Source of the DNA: an uncultured Prevotella sp.
GTDB lineage: Bacteria; Bacteroidota; Bacteroidia; Bacteroidales; Bacteroidaceae
Length of the DNA stretch: 64,000 nt
Direction of reading: 5' to 3'
Assembly: GCA_900315835.1 (NCBI GenBank)
Contig: ONAR01000011.1
Coordinates: 1 to 64,000, forward strand
The notes under the pieces are model-generated. The model was not told the origin of the DNA, did no database searches, and saw nothing but the letters and a program-made list of their open reading frames with translations. Of the stretch, positions 26,030 through 35,900 are shown piece by piece. The position numbers and the translations under genes were made by a program. Position 1 is the stretch's first letter, and every line of letters begins with the position of its first letter.

Positions 26030-26833
26030 TTAATCGTTGATGATGAACTCCACCTCCTTGAAGGCGTAGCTGCGGATGTGGTCACCGCGGTCGCGCAGGA
26101 TGAGGTGACCATCGTCCTCCACCTCGACGATGGCGGCCTCGAACTCGCCCCCACTGTCGCGATAGCGGAAGAAACCGTGACTGCGGTAGAGGTAAGACAT
26201 GTAAAGCGAGACGATGCGCTCGTAGTTGCCGTTGCGGATGTCGGTGAGGTAAGCGTCGAAGCGGCCGATGATGTCCTTGAGCAACGTCATGCGGTCGGTG
26301 TCCTTGCCGATGATCTGCTTGAGCGAGACGGGGTTGGGTGCATCGCTGTGGAACGTCTCCTGATTGACGTCGACGCCAGTGCCGATGATGCAGTCCTTGA
26401 TATGCCCGCCGCTCAGCGTGTTCTCGATGATGGTGCCGCTGATCTTCCGGTCATTCCAATAGATGTCGTTGGGCCATTTGATGCTGATGCCGTCGGTGTA
26501 GGCCGACAGGGCATCGCGCAGGGCCAGAGCAATGGCCTCGCTGATGATGAACTGACTCTGAATGGGCAGCCAGACGGGGTGGCAGAGGATGGAGAACAGC
26601 AGGTTCTTGCCCCGCTCGCTCTCCCAGGTGTTGGTGCCCTGACCGCGCCCCGCCGTCTGATAGTCGGCATAGGCCACGGTGAGTCGCGGCTCCTGCTGGA
26701 CGCCGTCGAGCGTGGCCAACAGCGATTTCAGATAATCGTTGGTCGAATTGGTCTCGTCGATTTCGATATAATGGATGTCGGCCTGCGCCTTTGACGAACC
26801 GCCGAAGAGCGACCGAAGTGAGAACTTTGCCAT
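26030..26833 (-). CDS. birA: Biotin--[acetyl-CoA-carboxylase] ligase, no DNA-binding domain
   Basis: The 267-aa enzyme attaches biotin to carrier proteins. Key motifs are STNDYLKSL, the biotinyl-AMP loop GRGQGTNTWES followed by GKNLLFSI, and KWPNDIYW. There is no N-terminal helix-turn-helix, so it is a group I ligase that does not repress transcription. It shares an intergenic region with divergent tadA, with overlapping promoters. Confidence 0.93.
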   Translation of the reverse strand: MAKFSLRSLFGGSSKAQADIHYIEIDETNSTNDYLKSLLATLDGVQQEPRLTVAYADYQTAGRGQGTNTWESERGKNLLFSILCHPVWLPIQSQFIISEAIALALRDALSAYTDGISIKWPNDIYWNDRKISGTIIENTLSGGHIKDCIIGTGVDVNQETFHSDAPNPVSLKQIIGKDTDRMTLLKDIIGRFDAYLTDIRNGNYERIVSLYMSYLYRSHGFFRYRDSGGEFEAAIVEVEDDGHLILRDRGDHIRSYAFKEVEFIIND

Positions 26834-26855
26834 AGTCGTGTGTTATTTGTTCGTG

Positions 26856-26888
26856 CAAATATACGTTTTTTCTTTCAATTGCGGCAAA
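26856..26888 (-). promoter_or_regulatory. Promoter of birA
   Basis: On the minus strand TTTG (26888-26885), a 21-bp spacer and TATATTTG (26863-26856) fit the consensus. The start codon is about 23 bp downstream. Confidence 0.75.
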
Positions 26889-26895
26889 TAATTAC

Positions 26896-26903
26896 TATCT
26901 TTG
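26896..26903 (+). promoter_or_regulatory. Bacteroidetes -7 element for tadA
   Basis: TATCTTTG lies 25 bp upstream of the tadA start. The birA -33 box lies only 8 bp away, so the two divergent promoters overlap. Confidence 0.7.
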
Positions 26904-26928
26904 TTGCATCAACATAACACTTAGACGT

Positions 26929-27381
26929 ATGATTGACGAACAATCCGATCGCGACGAGCGGTTTATGCGACTGGCGCTGGCTGAGGCCGAGGCGGCTTAT
27001 GAGGAAGGTGAGATACCGGTGGGTGCGGTCATCGTGAGTCACGGCGTGGTCATTGCTCGGGCTCACAACCAGACCGAGACCCTGCACGACGTGACCGCGC
27101 ATGCCGAGATGCTTGCCATCACGGCTGCCGCCGACCGCCTTGGGGGCAAGTACCTCACCGACTGTACGCTCTACGTCACCGTGGAGCCCTGCGTGATGTG
27201 TGCGGGCGCCATAGGTTGGGCGCAGGTGAGCCGTGTGGTGTATGGTGCTGACGACGAGAAGCGTGGCTTCACCCGCTTCGCGCCGCAGGCGTTGCATCCG
27301 AAAGCCACGGTGATGAGGCATCTGCTGGAGAAGGACTGTCGTGCATTGATGCAATCGTTTTTCAAGGAAAGGAGGAGATAA
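26929..27381 (+). CDS. tadA: tRNA(Arg) adenosine-34 deaminase
   Basis: The 150-aa enzyme converts A34 to inosine in tRNA-Arg(ACG). Zinc-site motifs are AHAEM (HAE) and EPCVMCAGA (PCxxC). GEIPVGAVIV and NQTETLHDVTAHAE fit the TadA subfamily of cytidine deaminases. It is a single gene; a REP copy follows 9 bp after its stop. Confidence 0.95.
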   Translation: MIDEQSDRDERFMRLALAEAEAAYEEGEIPVGAVIVSHGVVIARAHNQTETLHDVTAHAEMLAITAAADRLGGKYLTDCTLYVTVEPCVMCAGAIGWAQVSRVVYGADDEKRGFTRFAPQALHPKATVMRHLLEKDCRALMQSFFKERRR

Positions 27382-27390
27382 CCCGGTTTT

Positions 27391-27420
27391 AGTGTAGTGG
27401 CCGGTCTTGTGCCGGCCACC
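27391..27420 (+). repeat. REP-like palindrome (copy F)
   Basis: This is a single near-consensus copy in the 62-bp gap between convergent tadA and the outer-membrane protein gene. It could act as a two-way transcription end. Confidence 0.9.
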
Positions 27421-27443
27421 GTCTGCCGACGTTCAAGAATGCC

Positions 27444-28154
27444 TTAGAACCGGTAGGAAATGCCGACGTTCAGGCCAAAGAAGACCAACGACGGTTCAAA
27501 CATGTAGTTGGGCTCCTTGTACTCCCGTAGCTTACCCGCATCGTCAATATAATATTGGGTGTTGTCGGAGAATACCCGATAATCAGGGTTGGCACCCCAA
27601 CGGCCGGTCAGCATGTCGGCGTTGATTTGTAGGCTCAGGTGACGGCTCACCGCAAACTCGTAGCCGAAAGCGAAGTTGGCGGCAAAGTAGCTGTGATTGA
27701 AGGCCACCGGATGCTGCTTGTCGTCTTTCACACGGTCGGCATAATGCAAATAGCCGGGAGTGAGAGTGAAATACAATGCCTGCCGATGCTCATCCATCAG
27801 ATAACGGAGTTTGAGGTCGGGGCCAACAAAATGACACCGCAGCAAGTCGTGACCGGAGTGACTGCCCAGAAACTTATAGCTCAATCCAACGGCGACGGAG
27901 GATGCCAGTTGATAATGATAAGCAGCGGTACCGAAGAAGATGGAGGTACCGCTATGCTCGCTGGTGAAGCTGTTCTTTCCCTTCGTAGCCAGCCCCAAGC
28001 CACCGTTGACAGACAGTTCACTACCACCTTGTTCGGTGAGCGTGATGTCGTTTTGAGATTGGGAGAATACCGATGAACTAAAGATAAGCAACAACAAGAT
28101 GATGCAGAACGCTCTCTTATGAGGAAGGGTCGTCTTTCTGTTTTTATTGTTCAT
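27444..28154 (-). CDS. Small outer-membrane beta-barrel-like protein, unknown function
   Basis: The 236-aa protein has a signal peptide (AFCIILLLLIFSSSVFS|QS) and alternating beta strands rich in aromatic residues. It ends in GLNVGISYRF with a terminal Phe, as outer-membrane barrels do. I preferred the ATG at 28154; upstream in-frame ATGs at 28163 and 28187 are possible, the latter overlapping lptD. No family was recognised. It lies directly after lptD on the same strand, so it may be co-transcribed with it. Confidence 0.65.
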   Translation of the reverse strand: MNNKNRKTTLPHKRAFCIILLLLIFSSSVFSQSQNDITLTEQGGSELSVNGGLGLATKGKNSFTSEHSGTSIFFGTAAYHYQLASSVAVGLSYKFLGSHSGHDLLRCHFVGPDLKLRYLMDEHRQALYFTLTPGYLHYADRVKDDKQHPVAFNHSYFAANFAFGYEFAVSRHLSLQINADMLTGRWGANPDYRVFSDNTQYYIDDAGKLREYKEPNYMFEPSLVFFGLNVGISYRF

Positions 28155-28167
28155 GCAGCTCATTTCA

Positions 28168-31008
28168 TTAATACCACTGCACGGCATTGCTGTAGCCGCT
28201 GCGCTTGTCGTATTTCAAGGCGTCGGTAAGCGTTGAGGCATTGCAGCGGAAGGTGAAGTTATAGCTTGTGTAAGGCGCCAGCACTACCGAACAGCTCATG
28301 TTGAAGCAGTGGAGGTCGCGCTGGAGTGAGGCGGTGGTCATTGATACATCGTGGTTCTCGAAGTCGTAGCCGCTCGAGAAAGAGATATTCCATCCGTCGC
28401 TGATGCGTATGTTACCGCTGACGTTGAGTGTCTGTGAGAACTTATAGGGGTAGCGCATCGTCTTGTAGTTGAACTTCTTGATATCGGTGTTCTCACGCAT
28501 GGTGATACCGTAGCCGAAGGTCAACGACCAGGGCATGGAGAAGGCCATGTAGCCGTCGGCATCAGTGTCGGCCTTACCGCCACCGCTCTTCTTGGCGCCG
28601 CGCTGACCCTCAATCATCGTGTCGTCGACATTGCTCTCGATGTCGGTGTCGATGCCTTCGTCGTCCTTGCCCTTATTCTTCTTGTTCTTGTCGTCGGTGT
28701 CATCGCCACCGCCGAAGAACTTCTTGATCTTCTCGGGTGTCAGCGTGTAGGAGATGTTCTGCGACATACCCTGGAAGCGGCCCCATTTGCCCATGCCCCA
28801 GTAGGTGTGGTTGCCCACGTAAGGCTGGCCGCTCTCGTTGAGTTCGTAAGCGTAGGAGGCGAAGACCGCGTTGAGGTTGAACGTGTAGTTCTTCCACCAC
28901 TTCAGGCGCAGGCGCATCGAGAGGTCGCTCAGCGGATGGTAGTCAGTCGCCATGTTGTACGACATCGAGAAGCCCAGTTCATCGATGACGCTGATTTTCT
29001 TGTAGCCGACGGAGTCGTCATCGCTCTTGACCTTCATCTCGATGTTGTTAGACACATCCCACGAGATGCTTCCCGTCTTGCCGCGGCCGGGCACACTGTA
29101 GAGGCCCTCGGAGTAGGGCGAATACTGCACGAGCGACACGTTGCCGTCGGCATCGGTCTTCTGATAGGTCTCGTAATAGCCGTAGCGCGATGCACCGAAG
29201 TCGGGCGCATAGCTGAAGCTCACCTGCGGGGTGATGACGTGGCGTATGGCGATAATCTTGTCGCCGAAGATTTTCCGGCTCGGCGTCCAGAAGCCATAGA
29301 GCTTGGTGCTGGCCGACAGCGACATATTCCAGTTGTAGACGTTGTAGAAACCGTAGGTCGTATCCTTCTTCTCCACCTGATTGGCCTCATCCCACGAGCG
29401 CATCACCTTGTTGGTATACATGCGGTCGGTGAAGTTGAACGACGGACTGACGTTGATGTATTTCAGTACGGTGAAGTTGGCACTGATAGGTATGTTGTGC
29501 TGCATGCCGTTGCGCCAGTCCTTGATGAGGTTAGAGTGCATGAGTTGGTTCTCCTTCGTGCTGATGGAGTTGCTCAACTGACCGGTGTAGCTCATCGATA
29601 TCTTCTCATACCATTTTTCCTCTCCTGCGGCATGCTTGCGGCGGAAGGGGTAGAAACGCGAGATGTTGATGTTGAGGTCGGGCAGCGTCATGGCAATGCT
29701 TGAGTCGCGCATGTTCTGACTGAGGTTGGCCGTTGAACTGAGCGAGAGGCCGATGCTCGAGAAGGTCGTGCTCCAGCTCACCGACGAGGTACGCGTCGAC
29801 TGCGTGAGTGTCTGCGGATTATACATGCTCGTCAGGTTGTTACGCTCATAGCTTGACGTGGCGAAGTTGACACTGGCCGAAAGCGAGCTGAAGGGGTTGG
29901 CCTTGCTGTCCTGACGGTGGCTCCACTGCAGTTTGAAGCTCGTCTGGCGGGCGTAGTCGGGCATACCCTTGTCGCCTGTACGGGTGTCTTGGAAGCTGAA
30001 GTAGAAACTGCCGCTGAACTTATAACGTTTCTTGTAGTTGCTGGCGGCCGAGAAACCCCATGAGCCCTTGGTATAAATCTCGCCAAGGAGTTTGAGGTCC
30101 ATCTTGTCGCTGAGGGCGAAGTAGTATCCGCCGTCGCGCAGGTAGAAACCGCGGCTGTTCTCATCGCCGTAGGTCGGCATGATGAAACCGGAGGAATAGC
30201 TCTTTGTAAACGGGAAGAAGCCGTAGGGAATGGCGAAAGGCAGGGGTACGTCGGCCACGACGAGGTAGGCCGGACCGAAGACCACATCCTTGCCCGGCCG
30301 CACCTTGGCGCGGGAGAGGGAGATATAGAAGTCGGGATGCTCCTTGTCGCAGGTGGTGTAGCGGCCGTGGGCCAGATAGACGTCGCCATTGTCGTTGCGC
30401 TTGCTGATCTGGCTGCGCAGGTAGCCGTCCTCCTGCTGGGTGTAGGCGTTTTGCACCAGACCCTTCTTCGACTTGAAATTGAATGCGATGGTATCGGTGT
30501 CGTAGCTGTCGCTGCCCATCTTGAATACCGGGCGCCCTTTGATACCGCCTTTCTCGGTGGAGTCGGCGGTACCCGTGGCATGCACCATGCTGCTGTCGAG
30601 ACTCATGTGAATCTTGTCGCTCTGCAGGTCCATGTTCTCGTATTTCACTTCTGATGAGCCGTAGAGCCTTGCCGTGCGCGACTTGGCGTCGTAGACGAGC
30701 GAGTCCTGCGCGGTGTAATTCACCGGTGCGTCGATGCCGTTTTTCTTGGCACGGTTGATGGAGTCGAGTTTGATGGAGTCGTCAACGGCCTTGTTGTGGT
30801 GATAGATAGCCAGCTGCAGCGAGTCCATCCCGATGGTGTCGGGTGCGGCGCTGTCGGCCTTCGGCAACCGGCCTCGAATAGAGTCTCTTTTCGCCACACT
30901 GTCCTCAACGGCCGCAGCATGCTTCTTCCGAGGAAAGAGCATACCATTGCCCGCCCATGACATAATGACTGCGCACAGAAGCAATATGACGAATAACTTT
31001 GACTTCAT
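28168..31008 (-). CDS. lptD: LptD-like LPS assembly outer-membrane protein
   Basis: The 946-aa protein has a signal peptide and an N-terminal OstA-like jelly-roll region (about 95-215: TAQDSLVYDAKSRTARLYG, then DLQSDKIHMSLDSS). The barrel starts near VFGPAYLVVADVPLPFAIPYG and FFPFTKSYSSGFIMP. This matches the Bacteroidetes form of LptD, which places lipopolysaccharide in the outer leaflet. A low-complexity, acidic loop (about GGGDDTDDKNKKNKGKDDEG) is notable. A TAATTTTG element lies only 8 bp upstream of the start codon. Confidence 0.88.
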   Translation of the reverse strand: MKSKLFVILLLCAVIMSWAGNGMLFPRKKHAAAVEDSVAKRDSIRGRLPKADSAAPDTIGMDSLQLAIYHHNKAVDDSIKLDSINRAKKNGIDAPVNYTAQDSLVYDAKSRTARLYGSSEVKYENMDLQSDKIHMSLDSSMVHATGTADSTEKGGIKGRPVFKMGSDSYDTDTIAFNFKSKKGLVQNAYTQQEDGYLRSQISKRNDNGDVYLAHGRYTTCDKEHPDFYISLSRAKVRPGKDVVFGPAYLVVADVPLPFAIPYGFFPFTKSYSSGFIMPTYGDENSRGFYLRDGGYYFALSDKMDLKLLGEIYTKGSWGFSAASNYKKRYKFSGSFYFSFQDTRTGDKGMPDYARQTSFKLQWSHRQDSKANPFSSLSASVNFATSSYERNNLTSMYNPQTLTQSTRTSSVSWSTTFSSIGLSLSSTANLSQNMRDSSIAMTLPDLNINISRFYPFRRKHAAGEEKWYEKISMSYTGQLSNSISTKENQLMHSNLIKDWRNGMQHNIPISANFTVLKYINVSPSFNFTDRMYTNKVMRSWDEANQVEKKDTTYGFYNVYNWNMSLSASTKLYGFWTPSRKIFGDKIIAIRHVITPQVSFSYAPDFGASRYGYYETYQKTDADGNVSLVQYSPYSEGLYSVPGRGKTGSISWDVSNNIEMKVKSDDDSVGYKKISVIDELGFSMSYNMATDYHPLSDLSMRLRLKWWKNYTFNLNAVFASYAYELNESGQPYVGNHTYWGMGKWGRFQGMSQNISYTLTPEKIKKFFGGGDDTDDKNKKNKGKDDEGIDTDIESNVDDTMIEGQRGAKKSGGGKADTDADGYMAFSMPWSLTFGYGITMRENTDIKKFNYKTMRYPYKFSQTLNVSGNIRISDGWNISFSSGYDFENHDVSMTTASLQRDLHCFNMSCSVVLAPYTSYNFTFRCNASTLTDALKYDKRSGYSNAVQWY

Positions 31009-31016
31009 TTAGAATG

Positions 31017-31024
31017 CAAAATTA
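31017..31024 (-). promoter_or_regulatory. Bacteroidetes -7 element for lptD
   Basis: TAATTTTG on the minus strand ends 8 bp before the lptD ATG, implying a very short or absent leader. Confidence 0.55.
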
Positions 31025-31101
31025 CAGAATAGTTGGGGAATGGCGGAGCGTTTTCTTCTTTTTAACTATTTCTTATGAGCCTAAGAGTCTATGTGTAGGC
31101 T

Positions 31102-31131
31102 TTAACTCCTCACTCCTCACCCCTCACTTTA
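31102..31131. repeat. GTGAGG-type short repeat overlapping a stop codon
   Basis: On the minus strand the sequence reads GTGAGGGGTGAGGAGTGAGG, with the TGA stop of the neighbouring lipoprotein gene inside the first unit. Strings of this kind recur between genes in many Bacteroidetes. The rest of the gap up to lptD (31009-31101) shows only the lptD promoter. Confidence 0.55.
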
Positions 31132-32008
31132 CCAGTATGACTAAGTATTTGCTGGTGCTCCAGAATGCCTGCGGATTGGTGATGCGCAACACGTATTGCT
31201 GGTTAATGTCGCGCGAAAGGTCATAGCTCGACGACGGATGGGGCGTGAGGAGCTTCGCCGACTTTGAATACAGTTTGATCTCGTTGGTGACGCGGATATC
31301 AATCTTCGTGAAATAACTCTTGTTGAATGCCGACTGCAGCACCTTGCCGTTGGTCAGGATGCGCTGGTCACGCAGTTCACTCTTGGTGCCGAAGACATAC
31401 CACGCCGTGTTCAGCTGCGTCTCCTGGTTGTTGATGGTCTGCGTCTTTTGGTCGCTCTCCGTCTGCAGGTCGCTGACGTTGCTGTTGAGGTCGGCAATGG
31501 TCTGGTCGAGTTCGGCGATATGAATGTCCTTCGCATCGAGTTCGGCGCGCAACTGCTGCAGTTGCTGGTCCTTGTTCTCAAGCTGCTTCAGCATGTTGGA
31601 GATAACCTTCTTGAACTCCACGCTTTTGAAGTCGCTCTCCTTCAGTTGCATCTGCAACTTCTTGATGAGCTCACGGTTGAGTTGCATTCGGTCGGAGATG
31701 AGCTGAATACTCTCCTTGATTTGCTCAGCCTTGTCGGCGCGCTCATCGTTCTGTATCAGACTCACGCGTGTCTCGGCCTCACTGATTTCATTGAAGCCAT
31801 CCTGAATCTCGTTGATGGTAGCCATGAGGCTGTTGATCTGCTCGTCGCGCTCAGCCAACATCTGTTTGAGCGAGTCATCCTGCGCCACAGTCTGCAGACT
31901 CACGGGCGCCTCCTTGCGCTGTACGCACGCAGAAAGCGTCACCGTCAGCAACATGACCAACGGCAACAGCCAATAGCCTGGGTGATGAGCTCTTCCTTCT
32001 TTCGTCAT
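31124..32008 (-). CDS. Coiled-coil lipoprotein, unknown function
   Basis: The 294-aa protein has a lipoprotein signal (LLTVTLSAC), then about 150 residues of heptad-rich coiled coil (DEQINSLMATINEIQDG through LQTESDQKTQTINNQ). A globular C-terminus follows (WYVFGTKSELRDQRIL, SRDINQQYVLRITNP). The family is found in Bacteroidetes but I do not know its role; a periplasmic scaffold is possible. It starts 2 bp after rsmI and is surely co-transcribed with it. Its stop codon comes from a short repeated sequence. Confidence 0.7.
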   Translation of the reverse strand: MTKEGRAHHPGYWLLPLVMLLTVTLSACVQRKEAPVSLQTVAQDDSLKQMLAERDEQINSLMATINEIQDGFNEISEAETRVSLIQNDERADKAEQIKESIQLISDRMQLNRELIKKLQMQLKESDFKSVEFKKVISNMLKQLENKDQQLQQLRAELDAKDIHIAELDQTIADLNSNVSDLQTESDQKTQTINNQETQLNTAWYVFGTKSELRDQRILTNGKVLQSAFNKSYFTKIDIRVTNEIKLYSKSAKLLTPHPSSSYDLSRDINQQYVLRITNPQAFWSTSKYLVILVK

Positions 32009-32010
32009 CC

Positions 32011-32745
32011 TTATTCCTCCTTTTCGTTCTCGTCATCGGCGTCGTTGCGCCGGTCTTTCTTCTTCGCTTTCTCTTTCTCTTTTCCAGCCACGACAATGAC
32101 AATCTCGCCACGAGGCTCCGTCTCCTCAAAGTGGCTGATGACCTCGTCAAGGGTGCCGCGCACATGCTCCTCGTGCACCTTACTGATCTCGCGCGCCACG
32201 CTCACCTGCCGGTCTCCGCCAAACACGTCGCGCAACTGCTGCAGCGTCTTCAGCGTGCGGTAGGGCGACTCATAGAAGATCATCGTACGTGTCTCCTCGC
32301 GCAGGCTCTCGAGGTGGGTCATGCGCCCCTTCTTCTGCGGCAGGAAGCCTTCGAAACAGAAGCGGTCGCAGGGCAGACCCGACGACACGATGGCCGGGAT
32401 GCAAGCTGTGGCGCCGGGCAACGTCTGTACGGTGATGCCCGCCTTGGCTGCCTCACGCGCAAGAAAGAAGCCCGGGTCGCTGATGCCCGGCGTGCCGGCG
32501 TCGCTGATGAGTGCGATGACCTGACCCGCCTTCAGCCGTTCGACGACGCCGGCGGTGGTGCCATGCTCGTTGAACTTATGATGAGCCATGAGGTGGCACT
32601 TGATGTCGTAGTGCTTGAGCAGGATGCCCGACGTACGAGTGTCCTCAGCCAACACCAGGTCGGCCTCCTTCAGGATGCGCAAGGCACGCAGCGTGATGTC
32701 TTCCATATTACCCACTGGGGTGGGTACAATATATAATATGCCCAT
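32011..32745 (-). CDS. rsmI: 16S rRNA (cytidine-1402-2'-O)-methyltransferase
   Basis: The 244-aa enzyme 2'-O-methylates C1402 of 16S rRNA in the decoding centre. The SAM-dependent tetrapyrrole-methylase fold starts [52 protein letters not shown] and [13 protein letters not shown] follow. A lysine/acidic tail ([14 protein letters not shown]) is an extension beyond the usual core. The promoter's -7 box ends 8 bp before the ATG, suggesting a leaderless or nearly leaderless mRNA. Confidence 0.94.
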   Translation of the reverse strand: MGILYIVPTPVGNMEDITLRALRILKEADLVLAEDTRTSGILLKHYDIKCHLMAHHKFNEHGTTAGVVERLKAGQVIALISDAGTPGISDPGFFLAREAAKAGITVQTLPGATACIPAIVSSGLPCDRFCFEGFLPQKKGRMTHLESLREETRTMIFYESPYRTLKTLQQLRDVFGGDRQVSVAREISKVHEEHVRGTLDEVISHFEETEPRGEIVIVVAGKEKEKAKKKDRRNDADDENEKEE

Positions 32746-32753
32746 ATTGGAAA

Positions 32754-32785
32754 CAAATATAAGTATTTATTCCTTGAGGGGCAAC
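32754..32785 (-). promoter_or_regulatory. Promoter of rsmI
   Basis: On the minus strand TTG (32785-32783), a 21-bp spacer and TATATTTG (32761-32754) fit the Bacteroidetes pattern. Confidence 0.65.
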
Positions 32786-32932
32786 GAATGGTGTAAATGT
32801 TTTGCAATTTTTAAGAAAGGTGGTCCTTACGGCGCTCATCGTACTAATGATAATTTCCTACATAAATATCCTTTTTGCATACGAATTGCAAATATTATGG
32901 CCGAAAAGTGTAACAATATTAAATATTATGAC

Positions 32933-32940
32933 TACTTTTG
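32933..32940 (+). promoter_or_regulatory. Bacteroidetes -7 element for the aconitase-IDH gene
   Basis: TACTTTTG lies 34 bp upstream of the ATG at 32975 and sets that start as the first usable one. The remaining gap to rsmI (32786-32932) holds nothing else I recognise. Confidence 0.7.
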
Positions 32941-32974
32941 CAGTCACAATATTAATGTAGAAAGATTTGAGACT

Positions 32975-35900
32975 ATGATTTTGGACAAAGCGATGCTTCA
33001 GGAGTTTTATGCCTCTTATGCCAACAAGGTGTCAGTCGTAAGAAAGGCGGTAGGCCATCCACTGACTTATGCCGAGAAAGTGCTTTACGCGCATCTGTAT
33101 GCAAAGACCGATTTGCGCGCCTATCAGCGAGGGGTCGACTACGTTGACTTCCGCCCCGACCGCGTGGCGATGCAGGATGCAACTGCGCAGATGGCACTGC
33201 TGCAGTTTATGAATGCCGGCAAGAGCCGCGTGGCCGTACCTGCGTCAGTGCATTGCGACCACCTCATCTTGGCTAATCAAGGCACCGACACCGATCTGCC
33301 GGTAGCCATGCAACAGAATAAAGAGGTGTATGACTTCCTGCGCTCTGCTTCGGCCAAATACGGCATCGGCTTTTGGGCACCGGGTGCCGGCATCATTCAT
33401 CAGGTGGTGCTGGAGAACTACGCCTTCCCCGGCGGCATGATGGTCGGTACCGACTCGCATACGCCCAATGCCGGCGGACTGGGTATGGTAGCCGTTGGCG
33501 TGGGTGGTGCCGACGCCGTCGACGTGCTGACCGGTCAGCCGTGGGAACTGCGTATGCCGCGTCTCATCGGTGTGCACCTCACCGGCCAGCTCTCGGGTTG
33601 GGCCGCACCAAAGGATGTCATCCTGAAGATTCTCGGTATGCTGACCGTCAAAGGCGGTACCAATGCCATTTTGGAATATTTCGGAGAGGGCGCCGAAAGC
33701 CTCTCCACCACGGGTAAAGCCACCATTTGCAACATGGGTGCCGAACTGGGCGCCACATGCAGTCTGTTCCCCTTCGACAATCATGCCGCCGACTATCTGC
33801 GGCAGACGGGCAGGGCTAAACTGGCTGAGGCCGCACAGCGCAGCAGTGACGACCTCAGGGCCGACGCTGAGGTGTTGGCCAATCCTGAACAGTACTTTGA
33901 CCAGTTGATTGACATCAATCTCTCTGAGATAGAACCTTACCTCAACGGTCCGTTCACGCCCGATGCCGCCACGCCGATATCCGAGATGCGTACGAAGGGA
34001 CCGAAGGAGGACTACCCCATGACGGTGGAGGTGGCATTGGTCGGTTCGTGCACCAACTCGTCTTATCAGGACCTGTCGTGCGCTGCATCCATCGCGCGTC
34101 AGGCTGTCAGACTGCATATCCGCCCGAAAGCCCAGCTCATCGTCTGCCCGGGATCGGAGCAGATACGCTACACCGCCGAGCGCGACGGACTGCTTGACGA
34201 TCTGAAGCAGATAGGTGCCATCATCATGACCAATGCCTGTGGTCCCTGCATTGGACAGTGGAAGCGGCATACCGACGACAATACGCGCAAGAACGCCATC
34301 GTCACCTCATTCAACCGTAATTTCCGACGCCGCGCCGACGGCAACCCCAACACCTACGCCTTCATCGGGTCGCCCGAGATGGTGGTGGCGCTGGCGCTTT
34401 CCGGTCGGCTTGACTTCAACCCCATGACCGATACGCTGACGAATGCCGACGGCGCCGAAGTACGCTTGCAGGCTCCCGAGGGCAGCGTGTTCCCCGCCAA
34501 GGGCTTCAGCTGCGGTGGCGATAAGCCGTCGTTGGAGGAACTTGAGGCCAAGGGCCTGTTCATTCCGCCTTCGGATAAGCATGAGGACATTGAGGTGGTT
34601 ATCAATCCTACATCAGAGCGTCTGCAGCGGTTGGAGCCGTTCGCGCCCTGGGATGGGAAGGAATACGACAACATGCCGTTGCTCATCAAGGTGAAGGGCA
34701 AATGCACCACCGACCACATCTCGATGGCTGGTCCGTGGCTACGCTATCGCGGTCACCTCGAGAACATCTCGGCCAACCTGCTCATGGGCGCTGTCAATGC
34801 GTTCAACGACAAGAGCAACGCCGTGAAGGATCAGTTGGACGGACAATATAAAGAGGTGTCGGCTGCTGCCCGCGACTATAAGCAACATGGCTTGGGCAGC
34901 ATCGTCGTGGCTGAGGACAACTACGGTGAGGGTTCGTCGCGTGAGCATGCCGCTATGGAGCCGCGCTTCCTCAACGTGAAGGTCATCCTGGCCAAGAGCT
35001 TCGCCCGCATCCACGAGACCAATCTGAAGAAGCAGGGTATGCTGGCATTGACCTTCGCCAACAAGGACGACTACGACAAGGTGCGCGAAGACGACCGCAT
35101 CAGCGTGGAAGGCATCAAGGAGATGAAACCCGGCAGCAAGATGCAGGTGATGTTGCACCATGCCGACGGCACCACCGACCGCTTTGAGGCCAACCATACC
35201 TACAACGAGACGCAGATAGCCTGGCTGAAAGCCGGTTCGGCGCTCAACATGATCAACAACAATTTGAAGTCAAGTGTGATGGAAGAAGACAAGACAAAAG
35301 CAACGGCTACAACGGTTACCATTCCCTTTATCGAAGGCGACGGCGTGGGTGCCGAGATTACTCCGGTGATGCGGCAGGTCGTTGATGCCGCCGTGAAGAA
35401 AGCTTACAATGGCAGCCGGAAGATAGAATGGCTCGAGGTGTTGGCCGGCGGCAAGGCCCACGACAATACGGGTGAGTGGTTGCCCGAGGCCACGATTGAT
35501 GCCTTCCGCAACTATAAGATTGGCATTAAGGGCCCGTTGATGACACCCGTTGGCGGTGGCATCCGCAGCTTGAATGTCGCACTGCGTCAAATGCTCGACC
35601 TGTATGTCTGTCAGCGGCCAGTGCGCTATTTCAAGGGCATCGTGAGTCCTGTGAAGCACCCTGAACTCGTCGATATGGTTGTCTTCCGCGAGAATACCGA
35701 GGATATCTATGCGGGCATCGAATGGGAGGCAGGTTCGCCCGAGGCCAAGCGGTTCTATGAGTTCCTCCACGACGAGATGAAGGTGACGAAGGTGCGCTTC
35801 CCCGAGACATCGGGCTTCGGCGTGAAGCCTGTTTCGAAGCAAGGCTCCGAGCGGCTCATCGATGCCGCCATCAAGTTCGCACTCAAGCATCATCGCCCCA

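Noticed and set aside
32615-32974. Upstream extension of the aconitase frame
   Set aside because: It overlaps rsmI on the other strand and lies upstream of the TACTTTTG promoter. Aconitase similarity begins at 32975.
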